Under the pieces are notes generated by a model that was given only the letters and a program-made list of their open reading frames with translations, was not told the DNA's origin and made no database searches. A stretch of 64,000 nt of DNA from Streptomyces sp. 1-11 (lineage in GTDB: Bacteria > Actinomycetota > Actinomycetes > Streptomycetales > Streptomycetaceae), in the NCBI RefSeq assembly GCF_007176755.1, contig NZ_BJTV01000002.1, positions 248,655-312,654 on the forward strand, in the 5' to 3' direction. Shown here piece after piece: positions 16,701 through 25,006 of the stretch. Numbering within the stretch: the first letter of the stretch is position 1; each line of letters opens with the position of its first letter. The position numbers and the translations under genes are program-made.

Positions 16701-17396
16701 CTACAGCCCGCTGACCCGCAGGGTGATGTTCAGCCGCCCGGTCAGCCCGAGTTCCGGCGGGGCCGTGCCCGGGTGCACCCGCGGCACCCCGTGGAAGGCG
16801 AGGCGGGACGGCCCGCCGAACACGAACAGGTCGCCGCTGCGCAACTCGACGTCCGTGTACGGCCTGGTGCGGGTCTCGGTGTTGCCGAACCGGAAGACGC
16901 AGGTGTCGCCGAGGCTCAGCGACACCACCGGCGCGTCCGACCGCTCGTCGCTGTCGCGGTGCATGCCCATGCGGGCGTCGCCGTCGTAGAAGTTGACCAG
17001 CGCGATGTCGTACGGCTCCGCCGGGAGCGCCCGCGGGCCGAGCGCGTCGGCCACGGCGCTGCGGGCCAGTTCGTCCAGCCAGGCCGGGAACGGTTTCACG
17101 GGCGCGCCGTCGCCGTCGACGGCGGTGGGCGCGTAGCCGTACGGGTACCAGTGCCGGCCGAGGCACACCTGCCGGGCGCTCATCGTGCCGCCGCCGGGTG
17201 TGCGGACGGTGCGCAGGCCGGCCGGAGGCCTCGCCCACTCGCGGCAGGCGGCGAGCAGCGCGCGCCCGCGTCCGGCGGGCAGCCAGGCGGGGACGTGCAC
17301 GGCGCCCGGCGCGACGCGGGCCGGCTCCCTGGCGAACAGCCCGGCATCCATGCCGTCCCCGCCGTCCATGCCATCGTTGCCTTCCATGCCCTCCAT
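16701..17396 (-). CDS. AlkB-like 2-oxoglutarate/Fe(II)-dependent dioxygenase
   Basis: Up to 231 residues. The double-stranded beta-helix core has the iron-binding HxD in GMHRDSDE, the second histidine in LAFHGVPRV and the 2-oxoglutarate-binding arginine region GRLNITLRVSGL. YDIALVNFYDGDA and SGDLFVFGGPSR match bacterial AlkB, which removes methyl groups from damaged bases. The start is uncertain: four ATGs lie within the first 17 codons (MEGMEGNDGMDGGDGM) and no strong ribosome-binding site decides. A small dyad GACCG-AA-CGGTC (17400-17411) lies in the 46-base gap to the divergent methyltransferase. No partner Ada or glycosylase is adjacent. Confidence 0.85.
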   Translation of the reverse strand: MEGMEGNDGMDGGDGMDAGLFAREPARVAPGAVHVPAWLPAGRGRALLAACREWARPPAGLRTVRTPGGGTMSARQVCLGRHWYPYGYAPTAVDGDGAPVKPFPAWLDELARSAVADALGPRALPAEPYDIALVNFYDGDARMGMHRDSDERSDAPVVSLSLGDTCVFRFGNTETRTRPYTDVELRSGDLFVFGGPSRLAFHGVPRVHPGTAPPELGLTGRLNITLRVSGL

Positions 17397-17442
17397 CCTG
17401 ACCGAACGGTCGTGAGCTGCGGCTCGGCTAGCCTGGAGCGCG

Positions 17443-18591
17443 ATGAACGACCGTATGACGACGCCATGGGGCGGGTTCGAGCTGTCCCGCTTCCCCGAGG
17501 ATCCCCGCGACCGGCTGCGCGCCTGGGACGCCTCCGACGCCTACCTGCTGCGGCACCTGGCCGAGGAGGGGGTGCCGCTGACGGGCACGGTCGTGGTGGC
17601 CGGCGACCGCTGGGGCGCGCTGGTCACGGCGCTCGCCCGCTACCGGCCGACGCAGATCACCGACTCCTTCCTGACTCAGGAGGCGACCCGGGCGAACCTG
17701 GCCCGGGCGGGCGTCGAACCCGGTGCCGTGCGCCTGCTGACCACGCAGGACCCGCCGCCGGAGCGGGTGGACGTACTGCTGGTCCGGGTGCCGAAGAGCC
17801 TGGCCCTGCTGGAGGACCAGTTGCTGCGGCTCGCGCCCGCCGTGCACGCGGACACGGTCGTGGTCGGCACCGGCATGGTGAAGGAGATCCACACCTCCAC
17901 GCTGAGCCTGTTCGAGCGGATCCTCGGGCCGACCCGTACCTCGCTGGCCCGGCAGAAGGCCCGGCTGATCTTCTGCTCACCGGACCCGGCCCTGGAGCGG
18001 CCCGCCAACCCGTGGCCGTACGGCTACGACCTCCCCGACGACGTCGGCCCGCTCTCCGGGCGCCCGGTCGTGAACCACGCGGGGGTCTTCTGCGCCGACC
18101 GGCTCGACATCGGCACCCGCTTCTTCCTGCGGCACCTGCCGGCCGGGCCGGGCGCCGGGCGGGTGGCCGACCTCGGCTGCGGAAACGGTGTGGTCGGCAC
18201 GGCGATGGCGCTGGCCGATCCGGCGGCCGAAGTGCTGTTCGTGGACGAGTCGTTCCAGGCCGTGGCCTCCGCCGAGGCGACGTACAAGGCCAACGGGGTG
18301 CCCGGTCACGCGGAGTTCCGGGTCGGGGACGGGCTGGCCGGGGTGGCGCCCGGCAGTGTGGACCTGGTGCTGAACAACCCGCCGTTCCACTCCCACCAGG
18401 CGACCACCGACGCCACGGCCTGGCGGATGTTCACCGGGGCGAAGCGTGCGCTGCGCCCCGGCGGCGAGCTGTGGGTGGTCGGCAACCGCCACCTGGGCTA
18501 CCACGTGACGCTGAAGCGGCTGTTCGGCAACAGCAGGCTGGTGGCGAGCGACCCGAAGTTCGTGGTGCTGAAGGCGGTCAAGCGGGGCTGA
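17443..18591 (+). CDS. Class I methyltransferase, RlmG/RsmC-like
   Basis: 382 residues with the two-domain layout of RlmG/RsmC rRNA (guanine-N2) methyltransferases. An N-terminal degenerate methyltransferase-like domain is followed by a catalytic domain with VADLGCGNGVVGTAMAL (SAM binding) and VLNNPPFH, the NPPF motif of amino-group methylation. The length fits E. coli RlmG, which modifies 23S rRNA G1835. The exact rRNA target in this organism is inference. TAGCCT lies 8 bases before ATG 17443, suggesting a short or absent leader. It is divergent from the AlkB-like gene. Confidence 0.8.
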   Translation: MNDRMTTPWGGFELSRFPEDPRDRLRAWDASDAYLLRHLAEEGVPLTGTVVVAGDRWGALVTALARYRPTQITDSFLTQEATRANLARAGVEPGAVRLLTTQDPPPERVDVLLVRVPKSLALLEDQLLRLAPAVHADTVVVGTGMVKEIHTSTLSLFERILGPTRTSLARQKARLIFCSPDPALERPANPWPYGYDLPDDVGPLSGRPVVNHAGVFCADRLDIGTRFFLRHLPAGPGAGRVADLGCGNGVVGTAMALADPAAEVLFVDESFQAVASAEATYKANGVPGHAEFRVGDGLAGVAPGSVDLVLNNPPFHSHQATTDATAWRMFTGAKRALRPGGELWVVGNRHLGYHVTLKRLFGNSRLVASDPKFVVLKAVKRG

Positions 18592-18689
18592 CCTCCCGGT
18601 GCGCGGGGGTGGGAAGCGCGGTCCGGCCGCCGGCCGGGACCCCGGTGCTCGTGGCCGCTTCCCGGGCCGTCGCGTCGTGGCCCGTGGAC

Positions 18690-18695
18690 TAGGGT
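18690..18695 (+). promoter_or_regulatory. Candidate -10 box of the second DeoR gene
   Basis: TAGGGT lies 30 bases before ATG 18726, with GGAGAACGGAGG as ribosome-binding region between. No convincing -35 element is seen. Confidence 0.35.
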
Positions 18696-18725
18696 CGCCG
18701 GGAACAGGGAGAACGGAGGCCGCGG

Positions 18726-19505
18726 ATGTCCCGGGACGCCCGCTGGAAGGTGCTGCTGGAACTGCTCGTCGAGCGCGGCCGGCTGGAGGTCGAGGAGGCG
18801 GCGGCCGAGCTCGGGGTGTCGGCGGCCACGATCCGCCGGGACCTCGACGGGCTCGCCGAACAGCAGATGCTGGTGCGCACCCGGGGCGGTGCGGTGGTGC
18901 ACGGGGTGTCTTACGAGCTGCCGTTGCGCTACAAGACGGCCCGCCACGCCTCCGAGAAGCAGCGGATCGCCAAGGCGGTGGCGGATCTCGTGGCACCGGG
19001 CGAGGCGGTGGGGCTGACCGGGGGCACGACCACCACCGAGGTGGCCCGCGCGCTCGCCGTACGCGGCGATCTGGGCGCCGGCTCACCCGCCCTGACCGTC
19101 GTGACCAACGCGCTGAACATCGCCAACGAGCTGGCGGTTCGGCCCCAGTTCAAGATCGTGGTGACCGGCGGGGTCGCGCGTCCGCAGTCCTACGAGCTCA
19201 TCGGCCCGCTCGCGGACGGGGTGCTGAGCCAGGTCACGCTGGACGTGGCGGTGCTCGGGGTGGTCGCGTTCGACCTCACGCACGGCGCGGCCGCGCACGA
19301 CGAGGCGGAGGCCGCGATCAACCGGCTGCTGTGCGAACGCGCCGAGCGGGTGGTCGTGGCCGCCGACTCCAGCAAGCTGGGCCGGCGGGCCTTCGCCCGG
19401 ATCTGCGCGGCGGAGCTGGTGGACACGCTGGTCACGGACACGGCGGTGGCCCAGGACACCGTGCACCGCTTCGAGGAGGCGGGGATCCGGGTCCTGGCGG
19501 TGTGA
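18726..19505 (+). CDS. DeoR/GlpR-family transcriptional regulator (second copy)
   Basis: 259 residues: DeoR helix-turn-helix (LLVERGRLEVEEAAAELGVS, then AATIRRDLDGL) followed by the TRGGAV marker, and a DeoRC domain with GEAVGLTGGTTTTEVARAL and ADSSKLGRRAF. It differs clearly from the DeoR protein at 10393, so it is not a recent duplicate. The start has GGAGGCCGCGG just upstream. It probably responds to a sugar phosphate, but no sugar transport or catabolic gene flanks it: an RlmG-like gene lies upstream and a convergent DUF5519 gene downstream. Confidence 0.87.
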   Translation: MSRDARWKVLLELLVERGRLEVEEAAAELGVSAATIRRDLDGLAEQQMLVRTRGGAVVHGVSYELPLRYKTARHASEKQRIAKAVADLVAPGEAVGLTGGTTTTEVARALAVRGDLGAGSPALTVVTNALNIANELAVRPQFKIVVTGGVARPQSYELIGPLADGVLSQVTLDVAVLGVVAFDLTHGAAAHDEAEAAINRLLCERAERVVVAADSSKLGRRAFARICAAELVDTLVTDTAVAQDTVHRFEEAGIRVLAV

Positions 19506-19510
19506 GGCAC

Positions 19511-19524
19511 CGGGCGAAGGCCCG
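19511..19524. terminator. Weak hairpin between convergent genes
   Basis: CGGGC-GAAG-GCCCG forms a 5-bp stem with a 4-base loop between the DeoR stop (19505) and the DUF5519 stop (19554). It has no U-tract, so it is a weak candidate for a bidirectional terminator. Confidence 0.3.
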
Positions 19525-19553
19525 CCCGTGGCGTGCCGCGCGCCGTCACGGAC

Positions 19554-19949
19554 TCAGTAGCCGCTGCGGTCCGCCTTCACGAATCCGGCGCCGCGCTGGT
19601 CGTTGCAGCCGGACACCGCCCGTCCCTCCGGGTCCGGCCAGGACTGCTGGGCCTGCAGGGCCACGCTCACCAGGGTCAGCAGCAGGTCGACGTCGCTGGC
19701 CGCGTCGAGCCGGAGGGTGACCCACGGCGAGCCCGGCACGATCCGGACAGCGCCCGCGGCCTTCAGGTCCTTGGCGAACCGCCGGACGGCCCGGTCGGTC
19801 AGCCGTAGGTCGACGTCCCGGTCCGAGTGGAAGTGAACGATCTCACCCCCGGCCGAGTCGACCGCCTCTCCCGTGCCACAGCTCGGGACGGCTCGTCTCA
19901 GGTCCGGCCAGGTCGCCAATTGCGCGAGTGCGCGCGAGGCCAACGTCAT
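19554..19949 (-). CDS. DUF5519/luciferase-domain family protein
   Basis: 131 residues: LASRALAQLATWPDLRRAVP, then GGEIVHFHSDRDVDLRLT and PGSPWVTLRLDAASDVDLLL. I recognise this as the small protein that databases call luciferase family or DUF5519; despite the name it has no known light-emitting or oxidoreductase activity. There is no membrane helix or signal peptide. It converges with the DeoR gene on its left, and 475 bases without an assigned gene lie upstream on its right. Confidence 0.7.
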   Translation of the reverse strand: MTLASRALAQLATWPDLRRAVPSCGTGEAVDSAGGEIVHFHSDRDVDLRLTDRAVRRFAKDLKAAGAVRIVPGSPWVTLRLDAASDVDLLLTLVSVALQAQQSWPDPEGRAVSGCNDQRGAGFVKADRSGY

Positions 19950-20062
19950 GGGGCCATCATGACTTGCTCACCCGTCGGCAACCAGCCGGTGCGCAAGCAT
20001 TAACCGACCTGTATCCGCTTGGATTTCCCTCCTTTCCCCGCATAGCCGCAACGAACGGACAT

Positions 20063-20170
20063 ATGACGATGTGCGGTTGGAGCGATCGCGGCCGGCCCTC
20101 CGGCGCCGCTCCCGGCGAACGGGCCGCGGCACGGCCGGGAAGGGACCCGACAGTGGACGGAGTGGACTAA
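20063..20170 (+). CDS. Possible 35-residue peptide
   Basis: ATG 20063 to TAA 20170 encodes a peptide starting MTMCGWSDRGRPSG and ending PTVDGVD. It is soluble-looking, with no signal or membrane segment, and I do not recognise a family. Support is weak: it is the only frame in a gene-poor region, TAA is a rare stop in this genome, and no clear ribosome-binding site precedes it. It may be chance. Confidence 0.2.
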   Translation: MTMCGWSDRGRPSGAAPGERAAARPGRDPTVDGVD

Positions 20171-20388
20171 CTCGGCTGGCTGGATCGACAGTTGACGCTC
20201 AACCAAAGCCCCGCACGCCCGCTTCGCGTGACGACACGGGCACATGCGGCATCGGGAGTCGCCGACTTGACCGTGACGTCCGGCGGGTGAGGACACATCG
20301 ACGGTGCGCGCGAGGCGGCGCCGGGACGGGCCGGGAAGCGGAGCCGCCGCCGTCGCGGCCCGACGCGTCCCGGGGCGACCGATGGCTC

Positions 20389-20418
20389 TTGCATCAATTC
20401 GGCGGACGCCCGTAGCCT
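20389..20418 (+). promoter_or_regulatory. Leaderless promoter of the MFS gene
   Basis: TTGCAT (20389-20394), an 18-base spacer and TAGCCT (20413-20418) form a primary-sigma-type promoter. The -10 box ends 6 bases before GTG 20425, so transcription would begin at the start codon, with no ribosome-binding site. Confidence 0.6.
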
Positions 20419-20424
20419 CAGTTT

Positions 20425-21627
20425 GTGCCGCAAATAAACAAAACCCGAACGCACAGCGTCGTGCCGGGTCACGGGCTCACGCGTCTTCGCGCCGCGATCA
20501 CGGCCTTCTTCGCCCTGGACGGATTCATCTTCGCCGGCTGGGTCGTCCGCATCCCCGACATCAAGGAACAGACGCACGCCTCCGCCGCCACCCTCGGGCT
20601 CGCACTCCTCGGCGTCTCCGCGGGGGCCGTTCTCACCATGACCATGACCGGCCGGCTGTGCCGGCGCTACGGCAGCCACCCGGTGACCGTCGTCTGCATG
20701 ACCGTCCTGGCGCTGAGCGTCGCTCTGCCGCCGCTCACCCACTCGGCACCGGCGCTGGGCGCCGTGCTGCTGCTCTTCGGGGCGGCCTACGGCGGAGTCA
20801 ACGTCGCGTTCAACAGCGCCGCCGTCGATCTGGTGGCGGCCCTGCGCCGGCCGATCATGCCCACCTTCCACGCGGCCTTCAGCCTGGGCGGCATGATCGG
20901 CGCCGGACTCGGCGGACTGGTGGCCGGCTCGCTCTCCCCCACCCGGCACCTGCTGGGCATCACCCTGCTCGGGCTGCTGGTCACGGCCGCCGCCGGGCCC
21001 ACCCTGCTGCGGCACGAGGCACCGGCGCCGCCCGAGCGCCCTACGTCGGAGTCCGGCGGTGCCGCGCGGCGCCCGGAGGGCGGGAAACGCGCGCTGGTCG
21101 TCGTCTTCGGCCTCATCGCCCTGTGCACCGCCTACGGCGAGGGCGCCATGGCCGACTGGGGCGCCCTGCACCTCCAGGAGGACCTCGCGGCCTCCGCGGG
21201 CACGGCGGCCGCCGGCTACTCGCTCTTCGCGCTGTCCATGACGATCGGGCGGCTGACCGGGACGGCCCTGCTGCTGCGCCTCGGGCGGGCCAGGACCGTG
21301 GTCGCCGGCGGCGCCACCGCGGCCGCCGGGATGCTGCTCGGCTCGCTCGCGCCCTCGGTGTGGGCGGCGCTGCTCGGCTTCGCCGTCACCGGGCTCGGCC
21401 TCGCCAACCTCTTCCCGGTGGCGGTCGAACGGGCCGGCGCGCTGACCGGCCCGTCCGGAGTGGCCGTCGCCTCCACCCTGGGCTACGGCGGCATGCTCCT
21501 CGGACCGCCCACGATCGGCTTCATGGCCGACTGGCTCTCCCTGCCCGCCGCGCTCACCAGCGTGGCCGTCCTGGCCGCCGTGGCCGCGGTCATCGGGGCG
21601 ACCACACGGCGGGCGCTGAGCGGCTGA
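20425..21627 (+). CDS. MFS transporter
   Basis: 400 residues with about 12 membrane helices. Typical MFS loops are visible: TGRLCRRYGSHPVTVVCMTV after helix 2 (the GxxxRxG-type motif) and IGRLTGTALLLRLGRARTVV at the matching site of the second half. The opening FFALDGFIFAGWVVRIPDIK resembles the YbjJ-like/fucose-permease-like subgroup, often annotated as drug or sugar efflux. The substrate is unknown. The start GTG lies immediately behind a good promoter and appears leaderless. Direct repeats follow the stop codon. Confidence 0.82.
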   Translation: MPQINKTRTHSVVPGHGLTRLRAAITAFFALDGFIFAGWVVRIPDIKEQTHASAATLGLALLGVSAGAVLTMTMTGRLCRRYGSHPVTVVCMTVLALSVALPPLTHSAPALGAVLLLFGAAYGGVNVAFNSAAVDLVAALRRPIMPTFHAAFSLGGMIGAGLGGLVAGSLSPTRHLLGITLLGLLVTAAAGPTLLRHEAPAPPERPTSESGGAARRPEGGKRALVVVFGLIALCTAYGEGAMADWGALHLQEDLAASAGTAAAGYSLFALSMTIGRLTGTALLLRLGRARTVVAGGATAAAGMLLGSLAPSVWAALLGFAVTGLGLANLFPVAVERAGALTGPSGVAVASTLGYGGMLLGPPTIGFMADWLSLPAALTSVAVLAAVAAVIGATTRRALSG

Positions 21628-21774
21628 GCACGGCGGCGGGCGGACGGCGAGCGCTGACCGGCCGAGCACGACGGCGGGCGGACGGCGGACACCGGCGTCC
21701 ACCCGCCCTCGCCCGTTCGCCGTCCCGCTCTCCCCCGCCCTCAACTGTTCGCCGTCCCGCCTTCCCCTGCCCTT
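21626..21774. repeat. Short direct repeats downstream of the MFS gene
   Basis: A 24-bp unit beginning GAGCACGGCGGCGGGC occurs at 21626-21649 and again at 21664-21687 with one mismatch, 38 bases apart. A second repeat starting GTTCGCCGTCCCGC occurs at 21715 and 21747. The first copy overlaps the MFS stop codon. The rest of the gap to 21862 has no gene. Confidence 0.65.
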
Positions 21775-21861
21775 ACCCGTCTGTCCGCCGCGCTCCCCCA
21801 CCCCACACGACTGCGCGAAACCTGTCCTCGCGAACACGCTCCGTCCGGCAGACTCACCGCC

Positions 21862-22602
21862 ATGGAGACTGCCGAGTTCCTTCGCGCACTGGACCGGGAA
21901 GGCCGGCTGCTGGCCGCCGCCGCCGAACTGGCGGGTACGGACGCCAAGGTGCCGGCGTGCCCGCAGTGGCAGGTGCGGGACCTGCTGCGGCACACGGGCG
22001 CCGTGCACCGCTGGGCGGCCGCGACGGTCGCCGACGCGCGCACCGCTCCGCTCCCCCTCGGCGACGGCCCGGAGCTGGACGGGGCCGAGCTGGTCGCCTG
22101 GTACCGGGACAGCCACCGCCGGCTGGTGGAGACGCTGGCCGGCGCCCCGGCCGGCCTGGAGTGCTGGACCTTCCATCCCGCGCCCAACCCGTCCCCGCTG
22201 GCCTTCTGGGCCCGGCGGCAGGCCCATGAGACGACCGTCCACCGGTACGACGCGGAGGCGGCCCGAGGCGGGCCGGCGTCCCCGGTGGCCGCGGGGTTCG
22301 CCGCGGACGGCGTCGACGAGCTGCTGCGCGGCTTCCACGCCCGGGCCAGGAGCCGGGTCCGCACGGAGCGGCCGCGCGTGCTGCGGGTACGCGCGACGGA
22401 CGCGGGCGCGGACGCCGTGTGGACGGTACGCCTGTCCGACGAGCCGCCGGTCACGTCCAGGGACGCGGACGGTCAGGCGGACGCCGAACTGACCGGGACG
22501 GCCGAGCGGCTGTACCTGGGACTGTGGAACCGGGTGCCGTTGCCCGACGCGACGGGTGACCGCGCGCTCGCCGCGCTGTGGCGGGAGACGTCCGGGATCT
22601 GA
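21862..22602 (+). CDS. Maleylpyruvate isomerase-family (mycothiol-dependent-type) protein
   Basis: 246 residues. The N-terminal DinB-like four-helix domain (about 1-150) has VPACPQWQVRDLLRHTGAVH and RRQAHETTVHRYD, whose histidines and glutamate match the metal-binding set of the MDMPI family. The C-terminal domain (about 160-246) is the small sterol-carrier-like MDMPI_C fold. Family members isomerise maleylpyruvate with mycothiol or act as uncharacterised thiol-dependent enzymes. No gentisate pathway gene is near. It converges with the MarR gene, leaving 6 bases between stops. Confidence 0.8.
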   Translation: METAEFLRALDREGRLLAAAAELAGTDAKVPACPQWQVRDLLRHTGAVHRWAAATVADARTAPLPLGDGPELDGAELVAWYRDSHRRLVETLAGAPAGLECWTFHPAPNPSPLAFWARRQAHETTVHRYDAEAARGGPASPVAAGFAADGVDELLRGFHARARSRVRTERPRVLRVRATDAGADAVWTVRLSDEPPVTSRDADGQADAELTGTAERLYLGLWNRVPLPDATGDRALAALWRETSGI

Positions 22603-22608
22603 CCGCCG

Positions 22609-23010
22609 TCAGTCCGGCTCGGCGGCGAGCATCCGGCCGAGCACCGCGCGCTGCACCGGCCGCACCTCGCCGTGCAGCGCGCGCCCCTTCGCGGTGAGCG
22701 CCACCCGGACCCCGCGCCGGTCCTCCTCGCACATGGCCCGGCGCACCAGGCCGTCCTTCTCCAGACGCCCTATCAGGCGGGACAGCGCGCTCTGACTGAG
22801 ATGCACCCGCTCGGAGACCTCCTGCACACGGTAGGCGCAGCCGCCGTCCGCCGCCGCGCCCTCGGCGAGCACGTCGAGCACCTCGAAGTCGCTGGCGCAC
22901 AGGCCGTGTCCGTGCAGGGCGCGGTCCAGCTCGCACTGGGTGCGGGCGTGCAGGGACAGGATGTCCCGCCACTGCTCCACGAGCGCGTGCTCGGCCTTCC
23001 TCGCCGTCAT
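22609..23010 (-). CDS. MarR-family transcriptional regulator
   Basis: 133 residues. The winged helix includes VQEVSERVHLSQSALSRLIGRLEKDGLVRR followed by the wing DRRGVRVALTAKGRAL. The N-terminal dimerisation helix starts QWRDILSLHARTQCELDRAL. TACGGT (23017-23022) ends 6 bases before ATG 23010, so the mRNA is probably leaderless. A dyad GCATC-C-GATGC lies about 50 bases upstream (23063-23073) and could be its own operator. The target genes are not evident: the neighbour on the right is a response regulator on the same strand. Confidence 0.85.
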   Translation of the reverse strand: MTARKAEHALVEQWRDILSLHARTQCELDRALHGHGLCASDFEVLDVLAEGAAADGGCAYRVQEVSERVHLSQSALSRLIGRLEKDGLVRRAMCEEDRRGVRVALTAKGRALHGEVRPVQRAVLGRMLAAEPD

Positions 23011-23016
23011 GGGCGC

Positions 23017-23073
23017 ACCGTAGCAGAGGGACGCGTTTGTTGCGCCGTAATCAAATGCGCTTGCATCCGATGC
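23017..23073 (-). promoter_or_regulatory. MarR promoter and candidate operator
   Basis: On the minus strand, TACGGT at 23017-23022 is a -10 box 6 bases before the start codon. A perfect 5-bp dyad GCATC-C-GATGC occupies 23063-23073, flanked by a further ATGCGC. No clear -35 is seen. Confidence 0.45.
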
Positions 23074-23075
23074 GC

Positions 23076-23741
23076 TCAGCCCAGCCAGCCCGGCCGGACC
23101 AGCCCCGACTCGTAGGCGAGCACGACGAGTTGGGCGCGGTCGCGGGCGCCCAGTTTCACCATGGTGCGGCTCACGTGCGTCTTGGCCGTGAGCGGGCTGA
23201 CCACCAGCCTGCGGGCGATCTCGTCGTTGGACAGACCGATGCCGACGAGCGCCATCACCTCCCGTTCCCGTTCGGTGAGCCGGGCCAGGCCGCCGGCGGC
23301 CGCGGGCTCCTTGGAACGGGCCGCGAACTCGGCGATGAGACGCCGGGTGACGCCCGGGGAGAGCAGGGCGTCGCCCTCGACCACCGCCCGCACCGCGCGC
23401 AGCAGTTCGTCGGGCTCGGTGTCCTTCACCAGGAACCCGGATGCGCCGGAGCGGATGGCCTCGAAGACGTACTCGTCCAGTTCGAAGGTGGTGAGCATGA
23501 CCACCTTCACCTCGGACAGCTCCGGGTCCCCGGTGATGCGCCGGGTCGCGGCGAGCCCGTCCAGCAGGGGCATGCGGATGTCCATCAGCACGACGTCGGG
23601 CCGCAGTTCGCGCACCCGGCGCAGGGCCTCCGCGCCGTCCGCCGCCTCACCGGCGACCCCGATGTCCGGCTGCGCGTCGAGCAGCGCCCTGAAACCGGCC
23701 CGCACGAGCGCCTGGTCGTCGGCGAGCAGTACCCGGATCAC
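23076..23741 (-). CDS. NarL/LuxR-family response regulator
   Basis: 221 residues. The receiver domain begins MIRVLLADDQALVRAGFRAL; the phosphoacceptor is D54 in VVLMDIRMP, with T84 and K106-type positions in VVMLTTFE and GFLVKDTEP. A LuxR-type helix-turn-helix (LTEREREVMALVGIGLSNDE, then IARRLVVSPLTAKTHVSRTM) forms the C-terminus. It overlaps the histidine kinase stop by 4 bases (ATGA), so the pair is translationally coupled. The 22-bp palindromes in front of the kinase and in front of the distant SHOCT gene are its likely binding sites. Confidence 0.92.
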   Translation of the reverse strand: MIRVLLADDQALVRAGFRALLDAQPDIGVAGEAADGAEALRRVRELRPDVVLMDIRMPLLDGLAATRRITGDPELSEVKVVMLTTFELDEYVFEAIRSGASGFLVKDTEPDELLRAVRAVVEGDALLSPGVTRRLIAEFAARSKEPAAAGGLARLTEREREVMALVGIGLSNDEIARRLVVSPLTAKTHVSRTMVKLGARDRAQLVVLAYESGLVRPGWLG

Positions 23742-24958
23742 CGGTCCTCCCCGGCGCGCGAGGGCAGTACGGCGAGCACCCGGAAACCGCCGTCGGGTCG
23801 CGGGCCCGCCTCGATGGTGCCACCGAGCGCCGCCGCCCTCTCCCTCATGCCGGCCAGCCCGTTGCCGCTGCCGCCGGCGTCGGCCCCGGCCGGCGGCCCG
23901 TCGTCGTCGATCCGCAGCCGTAGTCCGCCGCCGCCGTGCTCGAACCGAACCCGGGCCCGCCGGGAGCCGGAGTGCCGTACGACGTTGGTCAGGGCCTCCT
24001 GCACGATGCGGAAGGCCGCGAGATCGGCGCCGGGCGGCAGCCGCGGCGGCTCGCCCTCGATCTCGACGGCCAGCCCGGCGGCCGCCGCCTGTTCGGCCAG
24101 TTCGGGAAGCCGGTCCAGGCCGGGGGCGGGGGCGCGCGGCGCGGCGCCGGGGGCCCGCAGGGTGTCGAGGACCTGGCGCACCTCGCCGAGCGCCTCCTTG
24201 CTGGCCGCCTTGATCGTGGTGAGCGCCGCGCGGGCCTGCTCGGGATCGCTGTCCAGCAGCGCGAGGCCCGCGCCGGCCTGGACGTTGATCACGGAGATGC
24301 TGTGCGCGAGCACGTCGTGCAGTTCACGGGCGATCCGCAGCCGTTCGGCGTCCGCGCGCCGCTGGGCGGCCTGGGCGCGGTCCGCGCGCTCCCGTGCCCA
24401 CTGTTCGCGCCGCACCCGCGCCAGCTCGCACACCGCGGCGACGGCCAGCACCCAGGTGATCACCACGGTCTCCTGGCCCGGACCCGCCGAAGTGTCGCCC
24501 GCCGGCGGCAGCCACCGGTAGAGCCAGAGCGTGATCAGCGCGTGCCCGGCGCACAGCAGGCCGAGGGCCGTCCAGGCGGCCCGCCGGCGCCCGGCCACGA
24601 CGGCGCTGAAACAGCCGACCACCACGGTCAGGAGGACCGGGCCGTAGGGGTAGCCGGCGCCGGTGTAGAGCAGGACCGCCGCCGCCGTGCCGAAGACGAC
24701 GGCCACCGGCCGGCGCCGCCGCCACAGCAGCAGGACCGAGGCGACGAGCAGCAGCACGCGCGCGTACCCGTCCAGCGGGACGCGCTGCGGCTGCCCGTGC
24801 GCGCCGAAGGCCGTGCCGACCAGCACGAAGACGGTGATCAGGGCCGTCGAACGCCACGGCAGACGGGTGTCGCGCGGCTCGGCGTCGCCGGCGCCGCTCC
24901 ACCGGGCGGGCCCGTACCGCCACCGGTGCGAGGGGCCGTGTCCGCGCTGCTCTTCCAT
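23738..24958 (-). CDS. Sensor histidine kinase (HisKA_3)
   Basis: About 406 residues. Five or six N-terminal membrane helices (to about residue 160) are followed by a coiled region, a HisKA_3 dimerisation domain with the phosphorylated histidine in ARELHDVLAHSISVI, and an HATPase with VQEALTNVVRHS (N box), DDDGPPAG and GNGLAGMRERAAALGG (G box). It has no extracytoplasmic sensor domain of note, like kinases that sense membrane state. ATG 24958 is chosen because TAGCGT lies 7 bases before it (leaderless); GTG 24967 is the alternative. It pairs with the response regulator downstream. Confidence 0.9.
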   Translation of the reverse strand: MEEQRGHGPSHRWRYGPARWSGAGDAEPRDTRLPWRSTALITVFVLVGTAFGAHGQPQRVPLDGYARVLLLVASVLLLWRRRRPVAVVFGTAAAVLLYTGAGYPYGPVLLTVVVGCFSAVVAGRRRAAWTALGLLCAGHALITLWLYRWLPPAGDTSAGPGQETVVITWVLAVAAVCELARVRREQWARERADRAQAAQRRADAERLRIARELHDVLAHSISVINVQAGAGLALLDSDPEQARAALTTIKAASKEALGEVRQVLDTLRAPGAAPRAPAPGLDRLPELAEQAAAAGLAVEIEGEPPRLPPGADLAAFRIVQEALTNVVRHSGSRRARVRFEHGGGGLRLRIDDDGPPAGADAGGSGNGLAGMRERAAALGGTIEAGPRPDGGFRVLAVLPSRAGEDR

Positions 24959-25006
24959 GCCCGCCACGCTAGACGCCCACCATGCCCCGGGCCGTCAGCC
25001 GGACGT

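Larger units (their letters stand above)
19950..20424. other. 475-bp gene-poor divergent region
   Basis: The part at 19975-20090 is markedly AT-richer than its surroundings and could hold the promoter of the minus-strand DUF5519 gene or a small RNA. A dyad GTTGA-CGC-TCAAC lies at 20191-20203. The right end holds the MFS promoter. One 35-codon reading frame (20063-20170) is listed separately. Nothing else is assignable. Confidence 0.5.

Noticed and set aside
17400..17411. LexA (SOS) box before the AlkB-like gene
   Set aside because: GACCG-AA-CGGTC is a dyad but lacks the GAAC-N4-GTTC core of actinobacterial LexA boxes.
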